A stretch of DNA of 64,000 nucleotides from Mesorhabditis belari (taxonomy: Eukaryota; Nematoda; Chromadorea; Rhabditida; Rhabditidae): NCBI GenBank assembly GCA_958450365.1, contig CAUEEP010000728.1, forward strand, positions 1,240,001-1,304,000, in the 5' to 3' direction. Each line of letters begins with the position of its first letter. The stretch's first letter is position 1. The translations under genes and the position numbers were made by a program. Under the pieces are notes generated by a model, which saw nothing but the letters and a program-made list of their open reading frames with translations, made no database searches and was not told the DNA's origin. Shown in pieces: positions 11,301 to 21,815 of the stretch.

Positions 11301-12632
11301 ACTACCACAACAACTACAACTACCACAACGACTACCACAACAACTACAACTACCACAACAACTACCACAACAACTACCACAACAACTACCACAACAACTA
11401 CCACAACGACTACCACAACAACTACAACTACCACAACAACTACCACAACAACTACCACAACAACTACCACAACAACTACCACAACAACTACCACAACAAC
11501 TACCACAACAACTACCACAACGACTACCACAACGACTACCACAACAACTACAACTACCACAACAACTACCACAACAACTACCACAACAACTACCACAACA
11601 ACTACCACAACAACTACCACAACAACTACCACAACAACTACCACAACGACTACCACAACGACTACCACAACGACTACCACAACAACTACAACTACCACAA
11701 CAACTACCACAACAACTACCACAACAACTACCACAACGACTACCACAACGACTACCACAACGACTACCACAACAACTACAACTACCACAACAACTACCAC
11801 AACAACTACCACAACAACTACCACAACGACTACCACAACGACTACCACAACAACTACAACTACCACAACAACTACCACAACAACTACCACAACAACTACC
11901 ACAACGACTACCACAACGACTACCACAACAACTACAACTACCACAACAACTACCACAACAACTACCACAACAACTACCACAACAACTACCACAACAACTA
12001 CCACAACAACTACAACTACCACAACGACTACCACCACCACAACAACTACTACAACAACCACAACTACGACCCGCTCAAATGGTATCATTTAAGTCAACTA
12101 CCTGCAATTTTTCATTTCAGGTTGTTTCTGCAAAGCAATTCCTACCAGTTCAACAGACGGCTCCGGGAACTTGGTTATCACGCCAAAGTAAGTGAATGAC
12201 TCCTTTAATTTCTTTCTTTTTACTCATTTCTTTTCAGCATTGGTACATGCTCAGTGCCACAAGTGGTCACCTACAGATGTACCCATCCACAATTCCCCGT
12301 TTACATGCAGGTTCTTCAGCCAGGTGGACCGGTGATTTTGCAGATACATACATTATTATTACTTTACTTTTAGCCCTACGTGAGAACAACAGTCAGCGGG
12401 CCAGCCTGTGGGGCTACACAAGTGGTGGCGAAATGTAATGGACAAGGAGTGTGGACATACACCGATCCGGTAACTTCAAGAACTATTTAAAAACCTCGTT
12501 TTCTCAGTAATTTTTCAAATAATAATAAATAATTTTCAGTCCGGTAACAACGCGACGATCAACACAACACAAACAGGTTTGGGTGCTCCGACGAGTATCG
12601 AATGTGACAAAGCACATACGGACAAGTGTTGA
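8340..12632 (+). CDS. Secreted mucin-like protein with 507-threonine tract and Cys-rich domains
   Basis: Fifteen exons in phase: 8340-8429, 8724-8772, 9070-9217, 9295-9382, 9506-9561, 9600-9670, 9730-9755, 9823-9896, 10082-10181, 10220-10306, 10416-12081, 12121-12187, 12238-12331, 12374-12469 and 12540-12632, about 934 residues. Exon 1 is a signal peptide (LISLLFSIVAISPVILA). The N-terminal ~280 residues contain Cys pairs such as KCDKCSS and VDCKIQMINC, resembling the nematode C6 type of extracellular repeat. Then come 507 Thr without interruption, and a C-terminal Cys-rich part ending CDKAHTDKC. Such a tract would be densely O-glycosylated, so a surface-coat, gut or cuticle mucin is likely. 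The 26-base micro-exon at 9730-9755 is required by phase. Exon 1 and part of intron 1 lie inside the palindrome arm, the rest in its spacer. Confidence 0.85.
10551..12071 (+). repeat. Coding satellite for polythreonine (507 ACN codons)
   Basis: A 1,521-base tandem array built from 12-base (ACTACCACAACA) and 18-base variants, every unit a multiple of three and every codon ACN. Both strands and other frames are also open (poly-Val, Pro/Gln/Leu), but only the threonine frame joins the flanking exons in phase. Higher-order repeats are visible, as expected from unequal exchange. Confidence 0.97.
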
Positions 12633-13213
12633 TGGTCAAAGTAATTCTAAATAAATTTTCTTTGTATTAAACCTTAATACCATTAAAAGGCAGTTTCAGG
12701 TGAATGAGGTTTGTCTGAAACTCAAGAATATACTTTTAAAACTCAAGTGAAAGTTTCAATTTATTTGTGGAGAGCATTGAACAAACTGGAAAATGATTTA
12801 AAAGTGACACTGGAGTGGGCAAAAATTGAGTGAATTTTTAAGCTACATCAAAGTTACATGCTCAAATTACATTAACAAGAAAAACTTCTCCTTTCTTTCA
12901 TTCTCGATTCTTTGCACTTTGTTTCGTTGTAAATTTTTCATCGCTGATCCCCCAAAAATTCATTTCAATGTCATGACTCGATGATTTTGCAGAATCCCGT
13001 CAAAATATTACAAAGCTTTTTAAAATTTAGGGAAAAGTTTATTTCCTGGTTTGGATGATCTTGTGGCCACTTTTGTCTGCTTTGAATCTTTGCTAAAAAT
13101 TTTGACTTTGCTTTGCTCTTTGCTAAAAATTTTTTAAAAATGACTAAAAACTACAGTAATGAAAGCTACACTTTTCAGAGCTGAATGTCACTAACTAGTG
13201 CTCACTTGTCTAC
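12633..13213. other. 3' flank of the mucin-like gene and spacer end
   Basis: AT-rich, no ORF with coding character. It contains the inner palindrome boundary at about 13148. Transcription from the orphan exon at 13214-13303 would run through it antisense to the mucin-like gene. Confidence 0.5.
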
Positions 13214-13303
13214 CTGTGCCCCATATTGAGCAAGAATCACAGGTGAAATGGCGACAATTGAGAAAAGAAGAGAAATCAACATGACGGGGCAGTGAATGAG
13301 CAT
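13214..13303 (-). pseudogene. Orphan signal-peptide exon of the mucin-like gene
   Basis: Reverse copy of exon 1 (8340-8429) with start codon, hydrophobic signal sequence and 5' splice site intact, together with the copied upstream region. The duplication ends within the following intron, so exons 2-15 are missing. Any transcript would read into the spacer antisense to the last exons of the mucin-like gene. It could splice to a cryptic acceptor, but I found no coding exon that would fit. Confidence 0.85.
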
Positions 13304-13794
13304 TAAAACAGGGAAAAGCTTAAAAACGTTAGATATTTTGGTGTAATCGGGAATCATTGAGACAAAATATCATTGAGGAAATGGAATGAAGGAAATGGAA
13401 TGGTCAACGAGCATTGGAACACAAGGGACTTGAATTGGAGACGGTGGGGAAGGGGACGGGAGAGGAGTTGGTGGGGAGAGGGGGGCACTTATTGAGTCGG
13501 CTTGCTTTTCGAGACTAATCAGCATCAAATAAAAAATCTTTGCCAGTTTTACAATAGCTTTATTTGCAAAACTCATGTTATTCTGTTGCTTTAAATAGTC
13601 TCGACAATAGCAAACCATTGTCGATTGAGAAGTCCATTGAAAGAGTTAAAAGTCGATTTACTGTAAAACAACCTCCTTATCTTGAGGCAAAAGGAGGCAT
13701 TAAAAAGCCTTTCAACATTCGCACTATTTTAATACATTTAAGTATCGATGCTGATTTCATTTTTGTCTTTCCTTGTTTGAAAAGCCATTCAACA

Positions 13795-13884
13795 ATGATT
13801 TTCTTTTTTCTAGTGTTGATTTATTGGGGATTCGCCACGAATGCCACGATTCTCAACAATCCCTCAATTTTCAGACGTCAATGA
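13795..13884 (+). CDS. Possible tiny secreted peptide, right copy
   Basis: Mirror copy of the ORF at 7372-7461: 29 residues, hydrophobic start, ending SIFRRQ. Unchanged in reading frame between the arms. That is weak support, since the arms are recent. Confidence 0.25.
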   Translation: MIFFFLVLIYWGFATNATILNNPSIFRRQ

Positions 13885-14004
13885 TGCTCGTCTTGTTCGC
13901 AACTGGTCGAATTTATGAACTCCCAAACACAGCTAGTGAAAATGGCAAAGGTTCCGACTCATCGTTTGAATAGTATCTTCCACATAGCTTCCACATAACT
14001 CATC

Positions 14005-14395
14005 AACTTTCACTGTTCACTATTTCTCTACAAAATGACTTTTGAGAGATTCCACAAAGCTTTTCTTTCGTCGAATTTATGGACTCCCAAAGATGGCAAA
14101 GATTCCGGCTCATCGTTTGAATATTATCTTCCACATAAACCTCTTTTGGTGCCGAATAAAAAAGATAGAGCACACTCAATTACATAAGTTGCCAACTTTC
14201 CAGCAAGATCCCTCCAACCGTTTTCCCTAGACGACAGTTTATAGATTTTGTGAAAAATGGCCTTTTGTTGAGCTGAGGCCCTGTTTGAGTTCTCTTTTAA
14301 ATGTCATTTTGTAGACAATTAGTTAACCTTTCTACTGATATCAAACGTGTATCATTTGATGAAGTCTGCTAGAAGTTTTAGAAATTACTTTGATT
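14005..14395. repeat. Internal part of a mariner-type MITE (right arm)
   Basis: Reverse copy of 6855-7245, related to the interior of the complete MITE at 24894-25414. No terminal inverted repeats. Confidence 0.75.
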
Positions 14396-14533
14396 TCCGG
14401 CACTTTTTCATCTCTTTGACATTTGCCCTAAATGTTGTGTCAGTTTTGTGTCTTTCAAAAACTGGAAACCTTATAAATACATTTATTTACATTATTTACA
14501 TTATTTGCACTATGTACATGGTAAAACCATCGC

Positions 14534-16088
14534 CTAACTGGCCGGCAGAGCTGCCACAACGGCTTCTTCAATGCCGCACTCATTGTTTCCCCGTCGAATT
14601 CGGAAGAGACCCTTCTCACCCCAATCGCTGTTCCATGAATTGGCTACGAGCCAATATGGTGTGTTATTCTGAAAATATTTCATAAAAATAATATATTAGC
14701 TTAGGTTAAATACACTCTTTAACTGAAGCCTACAACCAACCTCAACACCCCATCCAATGATCTTCACCGCATGTGTTCCTTTGAAAGCACCAGCAACGTG
14801 CTAAAATTTAGATAGTTTTGATTTGAATTGTTGAATTTTTATTCTTTAAGATCTACTTTATCTATAGAAAAACTCACATAATAAATTCCCTGAGTATAGA
14901 CGTCAAAATCTTGATAGACTCTGAATGTGGCCACAACAGGTCCATAAGCGAGGATCTCTGCTTGGATCGATTCAACGGAATGATGAACATGATAAGCCGT
15001 TCTCCCATAATATTTATCATTCGTGTAGTTTCTTGGATAGCTTGGTTGACATTGTCGAATGCATTTTGGTGTAGCGAAGAGTTCCTTTGGACATTTCCGA
15101 CACACACCGTGATGACAACCACATGGATAGATTGAATACGGACGACAACCTTGACGTTCGTCGTAGCCTGAACCGGTGACCAGGCCGTTGGTGATCCACC
15201 TGAATAAGAATAACTTTAAATCAAGGCATCTCACTCCAGGAACAAACCAATTCAGTGCATTAATCGGCCATCCACTCGTGCAACCACCATATGTTGAACA
15301 CTGTGTACCACAACATGTCAACAAATCTTCTGCTGAGAGCATCAGCGAGTAATGGGGTGCATTGATGCACATTCGATCGGAGGCCATCTGAAGAGAAACT
15401 TGATTAAGGCCGATCAATTTTATAACGCACCGAAGCTGTCGACACAGCCCAACAGGATCCACAATTCGATTGATCACGAATCGTTCCAATTGAGGGACAC
15501 TTGGGCCATCTCTCTCGAGCATCGAAGAATTTTGGAGCCGATGAGGCGACTTTGTTTGTCCCATTAAATGCTCCAAGTTCACGGTGGATTGTTAGAGTAC
15601 CTTCAGGAATCTAAAACACTTACGACTATTGCATGTAATCCTTTCACATAAATGCTTGCGATCTAGTGCACATGGCCCATTGGCTTTTGTGAGTTTTCTG
15701 CACATGGCACTAATGAGTATTTAAGTCTGATCATGGCAACGTTGCTTTTGTTTTATAAAGCAAACTTTAATAAATGATTAACACAAACCTCAATAAACTT
15801 GGCATCCATAATCGTGTGCCTATTGTCCATATCCATTTTCTCATTCTTCTCAGCCATCCACAAATTCGTCTTCAACATCACCATTTCCACCAGTTCTTCC
15901 TGGAGGAATTCTTTCGAATTAACCCCCAAAATGAGACCAAAACAGACGAAAAGACAAGTATTCTAAAAGCAGACTTTTTATTACCTAACAAACTTGAAAT
16001 AAACCAACCATTTTCCTTGTAGTCGAGTTGTTTCCTTGTTGTCCTCATTGTCAATCCCCTTATGCTTAAGTAGTGGATTCTGTTCCAT
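14534..16088 (-). CDS. Cathepsin B-like cysteine protease, right copy
   Basis: Reverse copy of 5168-6722, starting at 16088 and ending at 14534. The catalytic Cys, His and Asn motifs and the His-His occluding loop are all kept, and no stop or frameshift separates the mature-domain exons. It has several replacements relative to the left copy (for example Gly-Asn-Cys to Gly-Lys-Cys-type changes near the occluding loop). The same unresolved splice in the propeptide region is present, which argues that it is a property of the gene and not a sequencing error in one arm. Confidence 0.85.
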
Positions 16089-16729
16089 TTTCTTTCAAAA
16101 TGAAACCGAACGGTAGATAGTTTTTCGAAAAGAACGATCTTAAAATAGACTAAAAACGAGAAAAAACGATTTCTTGTGAGAAGAAAAGATCATGCTTGTT
16201 TTTTGAGTCATGTGGAAAAGTGATGTCAAGGTCATTTCGGTAATCTTTGACGAGATTTTTGAAAGGTGAGATTTGTTGGGAAATGTTACGATCTAAGCTC
16301 TTTTTAGTCTACTTTAAGCACTAAATACAAGATTATGGAAAGAAGTTGAAGATTTAACACCTTTGGTTGATTTAACAAAAAGACAAGGCATTCATGAGCG
16401 GTGTGTAACTTCACCGCATGAAAAGAGGTTCAAAACTCTATCTAAAAGTACTAAAATTTATCTAAACTTTAACTCAATGCTGTGATGCAGCTTCTTTAGC
16501 CCGTACCTTACAAATGAGTCACCTGATAGCTATAGGCCGCCTTTTTGCACCAGAAAAACGATTTCTTACGAGGTAAAGCTAGCATAAATGAGCAATACGC
16601 TCTATAATCTCTATTTTTGGCCAAAAACATTTTAAAAAGAAGCTGTACTTCAAAAAATAATTTTTTGGTCTCATCTTCTTGGCACTGAGTGTTTGGTCAA
16701 AGAGACTGTTCTGAAAAGTTAAAGCATTA
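16089..16729. other. Intergenic, right arm
   Basis: Matches the left arm up to about 16511. 16512-16727, next to the transposon, is unique to this arm. No gene seen. Confidence 0.6.
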
Positions 16730-18053
16730 CAGGGTTCGGCATAAGTATGGTTACAAGGTTGTAACGTTGATTTAAGAAACTGATTAATTTTTATTTCTTG
16801 CCAAAGGGTTATTTTTCCTTAATTTGAATGCTTTTTTCATATTATATAGCAGTTTTTAAGCAAATTTTTAAGTTTGGACATAATGATGAAGGCTTCTCCC
16901 AACCGTGCCCCTATTCTTCAGCTTGGAGCACAAGGACAATCAACTTCGGGTATTGCCAAACTGCTGAAAATGCATCGAATGACGGTATACCGCATTTTGC
17001 AACAAAATAGAGTCGAAGAGCTTCCTAAAAGTGGAGGTCCGCCAAAAATTGATCACACGAGACTCAAGAAAATCATTAAGAAACGAATCAAGCGCAATCC
17101 TGTCCGGAGCATGAGAAAAATGGCTCCCCAATTGAATGTTTCTGATAGAACTATCGTCGTATCGTCAAAAAGGATCTGAGTCTTCACCCTTACAAGTTAA
17201 GGAAGCATAATGGCCTGACGGATCTTCAAATGAGAAACAGGAAGCAAAAATGTGCTCTTCTTCTTGCAAGGGCCGCAAATGATGAGCATCTGACGACGCT
17301 TTTTACCGACGAAAAATTATTCAACATTGAGCAAGTTTTCAACTCTCAAAATGATTGAATTTTGGCTCACAGCCCTCAAGAAGCAAATAAAAGTGGCAGA
17401 TCTGTGGACAGGAACTCACATCCAGTAAGAGTCATGGTTTTTGCAGGGGTGTCAGCAACTGGTCGCACACCGTTGATTTTCGCTGATAAAGGGCTGAAAA
17501 TTAACACAGACGTGTATCTGGACGTTCTCACAAAACATGTACAAGTGGAGTCAAGGACATTATCAAAATCAGCGCTGGACGTTGATGCAAGACGGCGCCC
17601 CAGCGCACAAAGCAAAAAAGACTCAAGAGTGGTGTCGAAACAATTTGCCCGACTTCATTCCCGCCAATGAATGGCCAGCTAATTCGCCCGACCTTAATGT
17701 TATGGATTTCTGTGTTTGGGCAATTTTGGAACAAAAAGCATGCATAACAAAACATGCAAACGTTGAAAGTCTGAAAAAGGCTCTGAAGAAAGAATGGCCA
17801 GCTAATTCGCCCGACCTTAATGTTATGGCCTGGGCGGAAATTCCACAAATTACCCTGCGAGCCGCCGTGGAAAGTTATCCAAAGCCTCTTAAAGCCGTTA
17901 TCAAGAAAAAAGGTGCCCATATCGAATAATTTGTTATTTTTTTAAATCAACATGATTACTGTTATTAATTTTAAATGAAGTTTACATAAATCCGTTCATA
18001 TTTCATTACGATACACGGTTCTGAGTCTGTAACCATACTTATGCCCCACCCTG
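16730..18053 (+). mobile_element. Tc1/mariner-superfamily element, DD37D type
   Basis: A 1,324-base element flanked by TA on both sides (16728-16729 and 18054-18055). It has imperfect terminal inverted repeats starting CAGGGT..GGCATAAGTATGG. It carries one decayed transposase. Related fragments are at 3870-3983 and 37558-38575. Confidence 0.92.
16874..17929 (+). pseudogene. DD37D transposase, inactivated
   Basis: Start MDIMMKASPNRAPILQLGAQ, followed by a helix-turn-helix region (STSGIAKLLKMHRMTVYRIL). The catalytic acids lie in FTDEKLF, MQDGAPAH and SPDLNVMDFCVW, with 37 residues between the second and third Asp, which places it in the DD37D group. It is broken by a frameshift near 17160, an in-frame stop near 17358 and further frame changes around 17560. 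Near the end a block with EWPANSPDLNVM occurs twice, an internal duplication that would also disrupt the fold. It cannot move by itself. Confidence 0.9.
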
Positions 18054-18363
18054 TAGATAAATTTGTCTTAATCACAAAGTTCCCCTTTTATTTTGTTAAA
18101 TGATTAGAAAATCGTTGCTTGTTTCTTGACTGAAACTGAAAAATCTTTATTTGAAACTCATAATCACATCAATGTTTGAAATAGTCATCGAAATTGGGGC
18201 AACAAAGTCTTCGGTAATTTGAAGATCATTTTTGTGATGTATACTTTTCATCAAACAAAAACTTTATCCTCCACTTTGGTGTCAGAACCATGGACCCAAA
18301 AGCAGCTTCTTATCGCAATTGGAAACAAAGCGCATAACTGGAAAGTTTCATGAACACAAACCA

Positions 18364-20911
18364 TCAACACCAAAAGCCCAGCATATCCAGTCCATTGACA
18401 TCAGTTTTGTCAAATCTTGCATTGATTTCTCTTAGAATTTCCTCTCGGATCTTGTTGAGGGTCTTTACAAGAACATGCACGGGAATCCAAGTGAAATTCG
18501 AATCCTCTTCTCGTTGAGAACCCTCATCAAACAAATCGATTCCCAACTTTGGAATCATCGATTGAAAATTTGTTTGCCACTTTGTCAGGTGTTTTCCATG
18601 AATTTTTTCTAGCACAAAAGAGTGTTTCAAGTCGAACTTGAAATAGTTTGGGCATTTCCTCGGCTTTTCCAAACGCTCAATGCAGCTTTCAATGTTTTTC
18701 AATAAACTAGTGTTTCCGTAACTATTCGGTGGACTTCTGATCAACTTGAATGCACCTTCGAACTCCTGACGAAGAGCCTCATACTCAATCAGAGTTTTCA
18801 TCTCGATATCTGAACTTTTCATCAAATAAAGATTCTCTATAGATGTCTTGTTTTTAAAAACATAACTCGAGAAGGGGAAATTTCTTGTTTTCAAGTTGTA
18901 CTTTGCGAGGAAAAGACTCAGACGATTCCATGCAATCTCATCCTTTCGACTCTTCAAGAAAGTTCTCAAATCGTGAAACAGATCTTCTATATGGAATCCT
19001 TTAATGAAAACTTCTTGATAAACTTCTTCAAAACCTTCCTCTTTAAAGAAATTTCTATTTTCTTCCTCAACAAATCGCCCTTTCAAGACAAATTTCTCTC
19101 TGAACTCTGAGTCTAAGAAAGAGTTTTTCTTTCGAGATCGTAAAAAGAATCTCTTTGTACTATTTTCATAAAGAGCCAAGGTAAACCATTGTTTGTAGAA
19201 GAGATTGCCGGATAGATTCTCAATTAATCGATAAACTTTTTCGACGCCACTCATCAAGTCAACAAGCTTTGTTCCTTTTCGTCGACAGTTTCTGTAATGT
19301 CTCAGGGCTCCGTTGTAGCTTTCGATCAAGTTTATGTAGTTTAGCTGGGCGCACTTTTCAAATTTCTTTAATAGATCTCTTGTCGTTTCTCTGAGAGTTT
19401 TATCCGGACCTTCTGCGTTTAAAAGTTCCAATGAATCTTCATCGAGAATCGAGGGAACATTTGCACATTCGTCCGCTAGGTACAAGCCGTTATTCGGAAG
19501 GGTTCGGAGTTTTTCAATCTGTTTCTCAATTAGCTCAAGTACTCGCGCTTGATGGGCGACAGATTTCAGTTTTAACAACAGCTCGTTGCTATTCTCCAAG
19601 ACTGGAGAATCTTGACCGTTATTAGCATCAACTTGCACGTTGGCTTTTCGCAAACTTCCTTGTCTGAAAAAGCCCGGTAGGTCAGACATTAGTCCTCGAA
19701 AACTCGATCGATGGGAATGGCTGCGAGGGAATGGTCGAAGAGGAGGGCTTGACTCGGAAAATGTTGGCAGTAGACAGGCTGTTTGATCGATTCGAACAAT
19801 TGGCTCAAAAGACACCCCAGCACACGCCTGAAATCTAAATCATAACTAGAGGAGCGTCTTTTCTTACCAAATTCATTTCAGCCAATCTTTTGTGAACATC
19901 TTGAATTTCCGGTCGATCCGAATGTTTGTATTTGGTGCATCTAAAAGTTTTGATTCAAATTACAACTCACAACTTACTCTAGAATCAGCTCTCGAAGTGG
20001 TTGATGGGAGCAATTAATGAACTCTAGGCGGACGCTGTTTGTCTTGAGATCATGAACCAATTGTTCAAGATTAAAGTCATTGCGAAGATCGTACTCAGGA
20101 GAAAACACTTTTCTACAACTTGTTGTTTAAAAAAAGATTGTCAAATAGGTAACTTTCTTTCGACCATCTCCCAAAGAATCAACGCAAACGCCCAGAGATC
20201 ACTCTTGTAGTTCGTCTAATTTTAAATATTAATGTATATTAAGGGTTTTTTTTCAATAAGACCTTGCTTTTTGATTGCTCGGGGCTCATATATCGACGAG
20301 TTCCTCCATAGGTCATCTCGCTCATGTCCTTCAAATGCTTCGCCAATCCGAAGTCAGCCAATTTAACAATGAAATGATATGTCATGAGAATGCTAGACTA
20401 ACTTTAGATTCACTATTTAGACAAAGGCTCACTTTTCAGGTTTGAGATCTCGGTGAAGGATCCAGTTTTCTCGGAGGCAGACCAAAGCCGATGCAAGCTG
20501 ATCTCCCCATCCAAAGACCGTCTTCTCATTGTAGATCACTCTTTGATCGTCAAGAACTAAACAAAACTAAGTGCAACTGGTAATTGGCAATTTGCGTGAA
20601 ACTCTTTACCGTGCCTCAAAGATTGTCGTTCGAAGTACTCCATGTAGTAGACATAAGATAGACAATTCCTCTCATCGGTCTCTTGCCCACTAGCATAAAG
20701 TGTGACAATATTTGGGTGATGTCGGACTCTCTCCAAAGCTTTCAACTCTCTTCTATACCATCGTTCGCCTTTCCTCGAATCGATGCGGATGTATTTGGCG
20801 GCGATCCATCTAAACATCCTTTTATTTGTCTATTTCTTAACCTTACGGAGTATGATCACCCAGCTTTACCACAAAACCATGAGCTCCTTGGCCGACTGGC
20901 TGAGAAGTCAT
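18364..20911 (-). CDS. Protein kinase with long C-terminal extension, right copy
   Basis: Reverse copy of 1014-3558. Exons: 20847-20911, 20610-20809, 20433-20556, 20263-20392, 20154-20215, 19978-20112, 19868-19940 and 18364-19827, with exon lengths identical to the left copy. All kinase motifs (glycine loop, Lys, HRDLKPEN, DFG, SPE) are kept. The last exon differs from the left copy at 11 of 483 aligned residues. Exon 2 also differs, for example SRKGERW for FKKGERL, close to the ATP lysine. Both copies look functional. A splice acceptor directly precedes the start codon, as in the left copy. Confidence 0.88.
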
Positions 20912-21815
20912 GATCTGAAAAAATATTGAGCTTGGTAATTAATACATATGATTTCTAACCTAATAAAATCAATGTTTTTTATTATATTTCTCAATAATAA
21001 AAACTTTTTTTACTTAATATACTGAACAAATAGACTTAGAGCTAGGTAACATTGCAACCTTGCAACAGAAATTGATAAACAACACCCAAAACTCAAAAGA
21101 TAAGTAGATAAACTCAAGGCTTAGAGATTTATAAGTTTCTTATTGTGAAAGATTTTCGAAATAAATGACAATTTCTGACACAGCAACGATTCATTTACGC
21201 AAAGGAAATCATTTGATGTGTTTGATGGAGAAGAAATATTTCCTTCCTCTGCTCTCTTTCACGGAGAGAATCCGCCAAACCGAACAAAGTGCCCTTGAAC
21301 ACTTTTGCTGCCATCTTTTTTGGCTTGTTAAGCTTTTTTTGCAGGTTTCAAATTGATCAATCATCATTACGAAAACACTTTACACAAATTTCCAAAAGAA
21401 TACGACAACTTTTATCAATCCATTTGTGAGCGGTTACTTAAATTTTCCAAATTCTTGCATAATACTAATAACTTTTTTAGCAAAACCAAGAGTTAATTTA
21501 ATTATGTTTTTAATATTTTGACGTCAAGGCTAAAGTCAAAAGTTTTCGTTTAACCACTTTTTTGAGTGCTTTAGAGAATTTTTATTTCAAATCTAGTCTG
21601 CATCTCAAATGAGTAACAAATTTTTGTTTGATTATGTGCATAAACTAGATTAAAAGTAAGATATAAATAGCATGTATGTCATAAGTGTTTCATTTGTTCA
21701 CAGCTGTTGAATTTCCTCGAAACTTGGAGCATCGAATGCTCGAAACCAATAGAATGGGATAGGTTCTTCGATCGAGTTCTTGTTTAAAGAAAACACACTG
21801 TTTGTCCCAATTGAC
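20912..21815. other. Intergenic, right arm
   Basis: Mirror of 103-1013. No gene: the ORF seen on the matching strand of the left arm is shortened here. Confidence 0.6.

Noticed and set aside
10412..12195. Long ORFs for poly-valine (reverse strand) and Pro/Gln/Leu repeats (+, second frame)
   Set aside because: Shadows of the threonine satellite. Only the Thr frame joins the flanking exons in phase and continues into Cys-rich sequence.
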